From assembly GCF_901709675.1 (NCBI RefSeq), contig NC_051102.1, positions 340,912 through 404,911 on the forward strand: a stretch of 64,000 nucleotides of DNA, in the 5' to 3' direction. The number at the start of each line of letters is the position of its first letter. Within the stretch, counting starts at the first letter, position 1. Positions 11,701 through 23,700 of this stretch are shown here, piece after piece. The translations under genes were made by a program, and so were the position numbers. The DNA comes from Syngnathus acus (lineage: Eukaryota; Chordata; Actinopteri; Syngnathiformes; Syngnathidae). Under the pieces are notes generated by a model. That model was not told where the DNA came from. It did no database searches and saw only the letters and a program-made list of their open reading frames with translations.

Positions 11701-14700
11701 TTAACAATTGGTAAAGATAAAAAAAAAAAAAAAAATGGTGAAAAGTGACTGATGTGAAAAGGCAAGTTTGCAATTAAAAAAAAAATCTCTTTTTGTCTCT
11801 TGTTTACTCATGATTCCGTCAGAGTCTTTTGCCATCCGGAAGTACGTGTGACATCATGGTGAAAAGATCAACTGGATTATCCTTGATGTTAAATCTAGCT
11901 AAGATTGAAATGTAAAGCATATTAAGCAGAGACTAAAGAAGGATTCTGATAAATGGGATTAGTGGTAAAAGATGTGGACGTGAGTGTCTCCAGCCCCATT
12001 TGCCACATTCCAAAGCGCTGGTGTAAAAGTGGCGGTCTCTGGCAAACATCTGTCATGTCAGCATGAGGGCTCATAAAACCCCACCGGTGAGGGAGTGAAT
12101 GATTAACTGGTCGGCTCAAGTGCTTTTTCAGTTTGAACTCAAGTTGCAGGCTAATTCTCAACAATGGCACTTTTAGAAGAATCCTCGCAGACTTTCAGTG
12201 TACTGAAAAATGACGCAATAAAAAAAAAAAAAGCTAAACCCTAAATGATGACAGGGCAAAATTTCAGGCCGATTTCTGTTTCTCGGTTATTTGTTTTCAT
12301 TTCTCATGGCCTCTTTTGAGAAGTTGTTGCTTCAATCCATTAACTTCACCAGAGCTACGATGATTCAACGTTTTTTGATACTGACATTTTATCGACTCGA
12401 TTCGGCCCCTCTCCATTCCGTTGCCTTTCCTGCATTCTGTAGAGAGTTTAGCAAAAACTGAAATTGAAGCAAGATTAATTGAGATTCTATTTTCAGCATC
12501 CAAGCGCAATCATGTTCTTCTTTCTCATCTATAAAATGCTTCAAACAAATTTGGACTTGTTGTATGTCAATGTGAAGGCTTTTCATATAGCATATGGCTA
12601 TTCTTCTCTCCTTTCTTTGGAGAATCGAACCACAACCTCGCACACCTAGAGGCCACCTACAGGCCGCTGGTGGAAAAGCAGATGGCCAACATAAGGACTG
12701 TGACAAATTGGTACAAAGAAACAGTTTCTCCATGATTAGTCAAATTTGTATTTATTTTTACTCCTCCCTATTTTAGTGTTGGCTCATCTTAAAAGTTCTG
12801 GTACGATTGTGACCTCACCACATAAATCTGACATACCAGCCTGAATTAGATCTAGGGGGTAAAACGACTCTAGCTTAAAGTATTATTTATTAGGTTTGCA
12901 GCATCAGAAAGGAACCAAACAGTGGATGGCTTTGTTCCTCCAATTCTGCAATTCTCCGGGGCAGCGGAGTATACGACCGTATATCTGTCAAGCCCCACTG
13001 CTTCCCACTGAGGACTGCGCGCAACAGGCGTTCTGGGTTTCAAAAAAAAAAAACAACGGTTTTTTGCAAAGCTCATCACGCTACCATTTCCTCTGTGTGT
13101 GTTCTTTGTTTCTTGTCAACGTGCTAAATTGAGAGTACAAATATGTAAATAAACTCAGGGTAAACTAAAGTAAAATTATATAGCAGTATTTTCCTTGGAG
13201 ATGCAGAAACGAATTAAAGGCATTACCATTCATTCAGTGGGGGAAGATAATTCGAGATACAAATGTTTTGAATTTAGAGGGTGGATGATGAGGGGATTCT
13301 CGAAAAAATTGCATTTTGTCTCGAGAACATCACCTGTACTGAGGCAACAAGTCAAACGTCTGAGTGATTAATGTTGGCGTGGCGGCCAAGTTGGCTCATG
13401 TTGCTCTGAATGGTGTTAATGAGCACGGCTGCCTGTAGATGAACTAACAGGAGGCCGCGGAGGAAATTACACTTCCTCATCGCAACCCCAGGCTGAGGCC
13501 CTGGAGAGCTTTTCATCAGGCAGTGGCGGCAAGCTTTTAACCTTGAGCCGCCAAATGTCCACGACAAATATCTCCGCCGCGTGTTCCACACCATTTTTCA
13601 GCTCAGGTGAGACAGACGGTAATGCTCGTCTATCCCACAGCATTTACCCCCCCCCTTGCCCCGCCACCCTCCATTTTTCATTTGTTCACTCTTGGCTCTC
13701 GTCCCATGTTTGGCAATTCACACATTTCCTCTTCTGCTCGTCTATGGACTTCAAAGGTCTTTTTTATTTGCCGCTATCTGTATTTCCCCTCTATTGGCTG
13801 TCTTATCTTTGGCTTCCCTTCCCTCTTACTGTATTTGTATGCCGCTCCTTTCGGCAACACCTCATTAATTCATGCTCTCCTCCACCCTCCTTCACCTCCA
13901 TTCAGGAGCCACAAAATACATGCCGAGAGGGCAAAAACTGGGGTGAATAGTGGGGGGAAATATTAAATAGCTTTGGTTCAATAATGGTTGAAATGTCACA
14001 TGAGATACTAAAGAGGTGCATGATCATCGATTAGTTGATCATTAAGAAGTCAGTGGATTTTGTGTAATTACTTTTTGGTTAATCATGTCTTGAAGCAATT
14101 GAAACTCTCCCATTAATTTAGTCTAATTACCAACTAATGTGCCACGGTGGGAAATTATCCAATTTCACTTACTACAACTAATTTTTTTTTTTTTATTCTA
14201 TCTACACCAGCAACATAGGAAAGTAAATACTCTTGATATTTATGGTATTTTTACTGCGGCCCAATGTCAAAGCAGGTCAAACATAAGTCACATACCTTGG
14301 CACTGGGTGCGATCTGCCGAGGGTTCATAACCAGCGACGCAGGTGCACGCGCCCACTGGCACCATCCACTCTCCGTCACCGTTGCAGTAGAGCTTCAGCG
14401 GGACAGACATCTCCATGGCGTTTGTCACACAAGCCCCCGGCGCAATGACTAAGGAAGTGGCTTCCGCCCCCGTGGCGGTCTCGGGGAAGACGGCGAAATT
14501 AGCAATGGTGGTGGAGCACTTTTTGAAGAACACCCGGACCGAGATCAACGACATGCAGGCTCCGAGGTCCTGGAAGGCCAAGAAGAAGCCTGACTTGGAC
14601 AGGGGGCCAAAGCTGCGCACTTTAGTGTTGATCCTGCCGGCTTCCAGGAGAGAGAAACTCTCATCGGGGGCAATGGTATCCACTTTGACATAAGGGTTCT

Positions 14701-17700
14701 CCCTCCACAGGGGGCTACTGTCCGTGGCCGTGTCGCCGTCCGATTCATAGTAAAACAGATTAAAGGTCTCTTTGCAGGAGCCGGGGATGTTGGGGATGCT
14801 GGCACAGTCGCGCACGGAGAATTTGAGCTCCACGTAGACGCGGAGCACACCCCTGCGGGGGATATAGTCCGTCCTGAGCCAATTGTTCTGGTTGGGCTGT
14901 CGGACATTACACACCTGGTAGGTTCTGATGGGGCTCATGGAGTCATCATAACCGCTCACTTCCTCCCACTGTGGGATTAAAAAAACACATACTGTGACAA
15001 AGGAAGGCAGGGAGACATTTGATGATGACACGCTTTATTTTAATTGGACGACGGGTCTATTTCTCATTTGGCGACAGCAGATAGGCGCTTATCTGCTATG
15101 TTTTAATTAATACCGAGTTGTATTAAACATAGAAGCGCCAAATACAAAGCAGTGAAGCATGAGTGCATTCAAAAGTGAGAAATGACATCTGATATAAAAA
15201 AGGCACATCCCCTGTGAGGAATAATTTGCAGCCGGAAAAGATGTGAATTGCAAGAATCAGTCTGCAAATTCGATTCATTACATGCAGGCTATTCATAGAA
15301 AACACATTTTCTCATTAAAACACATTTCCACGCATGAAGGCTATTTGACAAACATGTCTGGGGCAGATCATTAATTGTAAAAACAAGGTTGTTTTGCATT
15401 TATCATGCAAAGTTGGTGTCTACTCTTGTTGGAACATTTGTGTATTACACAGTTTGTCCACAAAGTCCCTTCACGAGTAAAAACGTCTTTCTTTCTTTTG
15501 CAATTTTTCTGTTCATTTGCTTTGAAAAGAAATGATGTTGACGCCCTACAGATATTTAATTACAGGGGCAGTTTAAAATAAACTACACTATATATTTTGA
15601 ATATATTTATACACTTCCATACTCATATTACAGATGTTTGCAATAATCATCTGCTTAGGTAAAGTATTTCTATGTGTTTATCACTTTTTGATTCAGACTG
15701 TCAATATCATCTAAAGTAGATGAATAGCTTCGTGCATATGTTGCTCTTCAGCATATTAATGCATGGTAACCAACATTAGAGTCTGATTAATGGCCCAGTT
15801 AGTCAATAAATGTATAGTCCATTAAGCAAGCACCTTGTGGCAGTCAATCTATTATTTATTTATTTGGATGTTCTCATCCCCCCAATTCCCTGTTGGACTA
15901 AATGCTTAATTTCCAGCAACAAATGAGCTCGCAGAAGTTGATTATTTCCACAGCAAGAAAATACTGCGTAAGTCATCTCACGTCTTTGAACCGCCGTGCA
16001 ATTTATTTCCACGCGATGAGCCCAGAAGTCAGCATTCGGCGTCATAAATTAACAGCCACATTGATGCACTACCTGACAAATATGATAATTGCTGCTCCCT
16101 CAATGGATGGCCTTGGAGGCCGAGCGGACGTTGCTGCTGACATACGACTTTACAGATACAGGGATGCTCAAACTCTGGCCTTTTTCCGCAAAAAAAGGAA
16201 AGGAGCCGGTGCTGCCTGAGATGGTTTCCATGGAAACCCAGCATTTCTATTGACTGACTTTGCGCTCACGTAGCGAAGACAAATGACACTGGCCAGGAGT
16301 GGGGGGAGGTCTGTCAGGCTGTTAGCCCTTGGGTCAAATTCATGTTGCTTCATTTTCCCACTACTCATACAGGGCATATCAACACAACAACTTTATTTTG
16401 TTTTGCGCTCTCGGATTTCAATTAGCAGGCACTCTTCAAAACTGTGCGTTGGCTGATTTCCATGTTTGCGATTTGCCTTATTTGGAGCAGTGGTATTTAA
16501 ACTGGCTGTAGCTTGGGGCAGCACAAAATAATTGCCAATAAATTATCATTTAAAATTGGATTTATGGGCGTAAATTTGGAAGGAAGGTCACTTAAAAGTA
16601 GCACGGATTTGACTGGAAAATCAGCTACGTTGAAACATGCATGGCCACTTGTGACGTACTTAATGCCACAACACAATATTAGTTTTCTTCATGAGACATT
16701 TTTCTATTTTTTTTATCACAATTACTTTTTTATTGTGTGTTTCAAATAATACTGCCTTTGTTGAAGGATGACCATACTGTAAATGGGAAAGATTTTATGA
16801 AATAGCAGCATAGAGTATTTTGAAGGTTGCATTGGGCAGGGTGTTGATTTTGGATTTATTTTTTTGAGTCAACAATAATTCATTCATTAAAGAAAAACAA
16901 TCATACAGTTCTAATTTTAGTATTTAGTCCTAAACTATTGTAAATAATCTTCAACATTTTTAATTCCTATGCCATTTAAGGGTACTCACTGTAATGTAGT
17001 TTGAAGTACATTAGGACCATATGGGGATCTTTGGAAAAAAAATATTCTCTGCCCAATTCTGACAGTTTTTACACACTGGGGATTTGCTCTAGTTTATCTG
17101 CATGTTTGCACATTGGTTTGTTTAGAGAATACGATGCACAGATTGTGTGTGGCTCATCAAGCTTTTCGCTTCTTTTTCTTCTATACCCCCCACCCCCCAA
17201 TGTCACTCTGTTTTGCGTTTTTACTATCCCAGAAACGCAAACACATGCTGTAAAAACTAAGCAATAAAACGGTAGGAGATCTGCTGCTCAAGACACTTGG
17301 GGCTCTATTAATGAGCAAACGGAACAAATGTTGTTAAAGGAGGAAATAAAACGAGTGGGCGGGGCCACAAAATACAGGCAAATATATGCTCACCCCACTT
17401 TCTGGGAATGTCGTCCAGGCCAGCTCTGTTGTAGCCCACCGACTGTCCATAAGCGTTTCTGCAAAGTCAGGAAAAACTCATTAGATTGAATGCACAGCAA
17501 CTTCAATTAATTCACAAAAAACATAGTGAAATTGGTGGAAAATGTAATTCCTTCAGAATTTGCTTGAATTAAAATAAGTATGAATTCTAATGAAGCAGAT
17601 ACTGTAGATAGTTTAATGTGTCTGATTTGAGATATTTAATCTTGTTTTGATTTAAAATTTTGCATTGAAAGAACAAAACCTGCCTCACTTCTGAAGCCTC

Positions 17701-20700
17701 TCAATTGAGATTTTATCAAACAGTTATCAGTTGATGCCCCTCCCCCACTGTATTTACAACTTTGCACAGAGGTGAGAAGAGGAAGGTAGACACAAAGAAT
17801 AAACAACAGATCAATAGGCACTATTGTCCAGATGTCAATCAGTTCTCAGCCGGTCCAGTGAGCTTATTACACCTCTCCTGATTCCCACTATGGACGAGAG
17901 GCCTCCCAAAGTGATGTTGTTGTTAGCGCATAATTACTGAAACAATTACACTTTCTTCCCAGAGACTCAATGGCACGGCGCCTGCTGGGCACCATTTGCT
18001 CACAAGTTGTTGATAGTGCTGTCCAAGGAGAGTGAGATGGTGCGGGCAAACACGCACACGTGCACACGCACACGCATGGCCTTGGTAGAGCACATAAGAC
18101 AAGGCACACTCTTCCCAATGTGGTTCCATACTGTTGTGCTTCAAAAAACGAAGGCATGTTGTGTCCCTGACTTGCCTGAAGAGATCATTGGATCATCTGT
18201 AGCCACTGAGTTAAAGAGTGCGCACTGTTTACACTGATTAGCCTTCATTATTAAAGCCATAATGGCCTCACTTTTCTTTTGAATACATGTTTGCGGTTTG
18301 CTATTTGACTTTATCTATTAACAGAGAAACAATCCGGACCCAATAGTAATAGATTGATGTTAACTGTGTATAGAGAGAATATTAGCTGCTGAAAATTAGC
18401 ATGTATGTAGTTTGAAATTGTGTTAAAGTATTTCGGAACACACTTTGGGGTATACGGTATTTACGACAATTAATCAAAATAAAATGGGGCGGTTTCAGTT
18501 ACTTGCGTTTTATTGCTAGTCACAATATGTGTATTCATCTCTTGAAAAGACTCAAATCTGTGTTAAAAACTAAACATGCTTGTCGTCTCATTTTCGCTTT
18601 CACTACAGTTGGGTGCCGGGAGCAAACGAGGAGCAAAAAGAGTTGTAAGACTTTCTTGTTACAATGCAAATGAGCTTTTCCTTTTCGCATGAATGTGTGT
18701 GTGTAAATGGAGATGAGACCTGACAACTGGTACAATGCTAAAAAACCTGAAGAAGTGAATAAATGCAGCCCAATTTGTAATGAATGAATGCGGATCCAGC
18801 AGAAATTCCTGGTGCGCTTGAATCAATTACCACTGAGACGTGCAGGAACATCCAAGTTCATATCTTGATCTAACAGCCTAATTCATAGACTCTATGGAGC
18901 CTTTTCTCATAAGTAATGCTCTGTAATAACCTTGAAAGTGGAACAAACAACCCTTCATTCGGAATTCAACATGACGTTTTTCCCGTGTGTTTATATTCAT
19001 TTTCTGCCACCGACGTACATCAGTTTTTCAATGGGCAGGATTTGGCCAACGTATCAAAACATAGCAGCTAAGGACTACTTTTGTCTAAATGGTGCCAAGA
19101 TGACACTAAGTGGGACAAAAGCAATGCATTTAATGCACTGGCCTGAGCACAGAAGCAATGATTTTTTTTTTTGCGAGTAGCTAATGGAGGATATTTTCCC
19201 CCAAAAATTGCAAATTTGCAACTCATGATTGCCTATACTTTGAAGGTGATTTGGTGCTCACCGTTTTGCTCTATGAGGATCTTCACAGGAGCGTATCACA
19301 ACTGGCTGCCTCCATTCCCTTTGATTAGGTTGCCACATACATTTTTCAGCAAACCTTAATAGATGATTTATGTTGCTGGGACTATTTTCCGTAAACTCCA
19401 TTATTTTTCATGGTTCACAACAAGATTTCGAGAAAGGGTATGCATTTAAATATCAAGTTGAAGAGTTGGATCAGTCGGTTAAAGGAGCGTGATAAAAAGT
19501 CGAGTTGAGCTTGGTTAAAGGAACAATCACACATTATAGAAACTAAATTCAAAGCAAGATGATATTTTTTTTTAAATTAGGAAAATAACATGCTATATTA
19601 TTGTACCGTAATTTTCGGACTATAAGTCGCTCCGGAGTACAAGTCGCATCAGCCATAAAATGCCCAAAAATGTGAAAAAAAAACATATATAAGTCGCTCC
19701 GGAGTATAAGTCGCATTTTGGGGGGCAATTTATTCGACAAAATCCAACACCAAGAACAGTCATGAATGAGCAACAACAGGCTAAACGATAGGTATGCTAA
19801 CGTGACATAAACACAAACGAAGAGCTGAGAACGGCCCTGACGTAAAATCCAGAGTTATTCAAAAAACTATTACATAAATAACACGTTAATAAAACCATCT
19901 GTGTCACTCCAATTCATTAAATCCATCGATCGTCCTTTGTCAACAATGCGTGCGCGCCGCTGACGGCGCTTGCACTTCAAAATATTCCACAGGCCCATAT
20001 AACGATATATAAATCATATATCAAATAACTATTATATAAGCAATAATGTTATCAAGCTATCTGTGCACTCTAAATCATTAAATCCATCGATCAAATTCCT
20101 CGTCCTTCGTCAACAACGCCGCGCGTGCGCCCTGACGTCAGCCTCGTCGTTATTCCACAGATCTACTATATAACTACCGTTTTTTTCCGTGTATAATACG
20201 CAAAATTTAACTAATTTATTGTCCTAAAATCTGGGGTGCGCATTATACATGGGTACAATTTTTTTTTAATTTTTATTTAAAAAAATATATATATTTTTTT
20301 AAGAAAATCATGGTACTGGTACGAGTATTGATTTATGTATTGTTCTCTTCTTGTCATGTTGTGAAAGAATGTGGGTTGAATAAATACCGAAAGAACAATA
20401 GTGTGTTTGTACTGTGCTCTGGTCATTTCGTCAAAGAAGGGATAATAGTCCTCTTCTCTTCTTGACTGACAATGAATGTGATAGTTTAATACAATCAGCA
20501 AATAACAAAATGCGTATTACAGGTAATATTTTATTTCACAACACTTTGCCTTGTTCCTTTCGTCTCTGCTGTTCACTTCAAACACGCTCCATACGAACGC
20601 AATGCTCTCGTATCAGACGCTTGCTCGATCACCTGCTCGTTTGCTGTCACAATGTACCCTACACAAATCCGAAACATTTGTTGCGGCTCCGAGTCACGAC

Positions 20701-23700
20701 GAGGGGCAAGTTTTGGTTTCCAAGGGTGTTTTTATTCCTCTTCAACGTCTCTCCCATACAGAGCCGCCTTTTTCACATGTCCGCACGTCACTTTCCTCTC
20801 TTTTCATCTGATCGCGGTGGTGCCTTTACGGGCAGTCGGAGAAATCAACGCCAACAAAAAAAATACATCCAGCCTAGTTAAGACCATACCAAAGACTATA
20901 AAAATGGGACCCATTGCCTCCCTGCGTGTGTGACGATCATTGGGACTTAAAAAAAAAAAAAAAAAAAAAAGAAAATTGGGTGCGTATTATACATGGGTAC
21001 AGGCTTTTTTCCAGCATCAACATGCCATTTTTAGGGTGCGTATTATACATGGGGGCGCATTATACACGGAAAAAAACGGTATATTGTTGTGTTAACAAAG
21101 TTCAAGGAAAGACGTGGGTTTGGTAAACAGCTCTTTATTTAACAAAACAAACTTCCAGGCGTGTGGCGGCGTGGACTTCCAGCCACGGAAGTGGAAGAGA
21201 GCTCCATAGAATAGGACCGGGCGTGCGTAAAAGCCAAGACCGAGCCCCATCCACCGTCCCCGGACAGCCACCCGGCCGAGCGCCGGCCCTCGACTTCCAT
21301 CCACGGAGGTGAAAGAGAGCTCGGTAGAGTAGGACCGGGCGTGCGTAAAAGCCATGTCCGAGCCCCATCCACCGTCCCTGGACAGCCACCCGGTCGAGCG
21401 CCGGCCCCCGACTTCAATCCACGGAGGTGAAAGAGAGCTCCGGAGAGTAGGACCGGGCGTGGGTAAAAGCCATAATAGTTTTTCAAACCTTCTGTGTCAC
21501 TCCAAATCCTTAAATCCTTCAAACTCTTCGTCCGCCGTGTCACTTAGAAACAAAGCCGCTAATGATGCCGGTAGTACGTGGGCACTTAGAAACAAAGCCG
21601 CTAATGATGCCTTCGTCATCTTCGTCATCCCGTGATCAATCTTTGTCCTTTATGTAAACAACCGCCGCGCCACGCCGCGCTGCTGACGTCACTTGAAATT
21701 CAAATTACAGTAATCCCTTGCTACATCGCGGTTCGTTTATCGCGGTTTCACTTTTTTTTTTTGAAAAATATTTGAAAAAAAACACAGAAGTCGCTCCTTA
21801 TTATAAGTCGCCCCCCCACCCAAACTGAAAAAAAACGCGACTTATAGTCCGAAAATTACGGTACTTCATAAAAGCATACAGTAAATGACGCTACTGGTAA
21901 CTAGATATGCTAGTGAGCATTATCAAATTATCTGTCTACATGTGTTGCTACACACAATGTGATCAAGTATCTGTTTCTTAAACAGTTCTGAGACGGCCAC
22001 ATAAATGACGAGTTAGTCGAAGCTATGTGGTGTTTTTTAAATAGAAAAATTTTAATATTTTTTGTTTTATTTTTAGTTTGACAGTCAGTTTCAAATGGGA
22101 GCAGCGATAAGCAGCTTGAGGCTTCTTTTTGATGAACTGTTCACTAATTCTATCTGTCAAACTGCTGCTTATTATGCAGTTGAGTTGAGTTCACTGTCAC
22201 CAGATAATAATATATGCTGAATTTCATTACTTTTGTCATGTTTTTCAAACTCAGCTTTTGCAGTGTAGTCAGTTTTTGCCTTGTGTGTGTGTGCGCATGT
22301 GTGTGTGCACCTTAGCACCTCAGTTCTAACACACCCAAGAATGAACACCTTTGTTTTTATCATTAGTCGTGAGAGCGACGGGTGGGGGTGGGGTGGGGAG
22401 CAACCAATCACAGCTGTGTTTGTTTGACTACTTTCGGGCCTTGGGTAGCACACACAGCTGGCTGAGCTTCGGATCCTGCTCGGCCCCTCGGGAGTCTGAT
22501 CCAGTTCACCCGCTCTTGGCCCTGGTACTAAAGGGCAGCTGGAGCAGTAGTTCTCAAACGCGAGCTGTCACTTGGGGTCCACAAAATAATGAGCAATAAA
22601 TTAATGTGCTGTGACATTTCTAAGTGTTCGGAACTACATATGGGGACCAGTATGCCAATAAAACTATTTTTTTCTTTAAAATATACAACTTTGGTCTAAT
22701 AACCTCACATATTTTTCTCCCCCCAAATTTTTTATTTTTATTTTAAAGATTCTGACTTCTTAAAAAATGTGAATTTGAGACTAACAAGTTAATTTTTTAG
22801 GCAGTTTTTCATTGATTTACTCTCGGAAATAAAACCACTATTAAAAGAAAATATGGAACTATTTTTTTTCAAAAATCGGAATATATTCCACAAGATTCAT
22901 GTTTTTTTTTTAAAGAAAAAAAAATTGAAAAGAGTTTTTATGCACACATTATGACTAGCGCATTTAGTACACATACTAGTTGTTTGCAGCACCAGCTTTG
23001 AAAGAATTTATCTAAATCTTTGTGAAAAAAAAGCCTTGTTTTTATCTCCAACAAAGAAGTTTGATATCATACTTCTTATCCACTCATAACACATTTCCTT
23101 CATTTGTTCCAGAAACTGGTTCAGATCGTAAAAGATCCCATTTGTTCCAGAAAGCCTCCAACCAGCCTTGTTAAATTTACTACACCTTTGGCATAACTGG
23201 CACTATTACTCATACCCCAAATCTCCCCTAGCGCCCCCCCCCCCCACCACCACCACCCCCCACCAGCCCCAGCCCATAAAACTACAGCAGCAGCAATGGA
23301 GGTGCCCTGAGGTAAAAAAAACAAATAAAAAACAATGCTGCAGTGAGAGGCTAAGAGCATTTCCACTAGTAGCATTTACTGTCTCTTTTTTAAGTTATGA
23401 TCACCAAAGTCCAAATGCCACACATCTACGAGTTCCATGCTCAGTTTGGGAGCTAGCTCACACATGTTTTATTCACTTTGAGAATGCGCGAGAGCATCCT
23501 GAAAGGGAGGCCTCATCTTACAAAGCGTGGCTCGCTTGCCAACAAGCAAACATATGAAATATTAACCAGCAAATATTAGCATAAGTGATAAGAGCATGAT
23601 CAGCTATACAGCCATTCAAAAGGTATATTGCATACAGGACTGTCTCCGAAAATTAGAATATTGTGATAAAGTTCTTTATTTTCTGTAATACAATTAAAAA

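Larger units (their letters stand above)
19616..21861. mobile_element. TA-flanked element, cggactataagtcgc family, copy A
   Basis: It begins ccgtaattttcggactataa and ends with the inverse, cgaaaattacgg. TA flanks both ends (19614-19615 and 21862-21863). The repeated motif aagtcgctccggagtataag occurs inside the ends. The interior contains the whole cgtgtataatacgc-family MITE (20177-21079), a threefold 118-bp tandem repeat and a 41-bp duplication. No transposase ORF. Shorter relative: 52682-53480. Confidence 0.75.

Noticed and set aside
15123-15305. Minus-strand ORF whose MNSLHVMNRICRL start recurs at 26840-27055
   Set aside because: It falls inside the duplicated non-coding block. The likeness is explained by DNA similarity; one copy has an insertion, and there is no family feature.
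21139-21543. Proline/glycine-rich minus-strand ORF of 134 codons
   Set aside because: Translation of the 118-bp tandem repeat.
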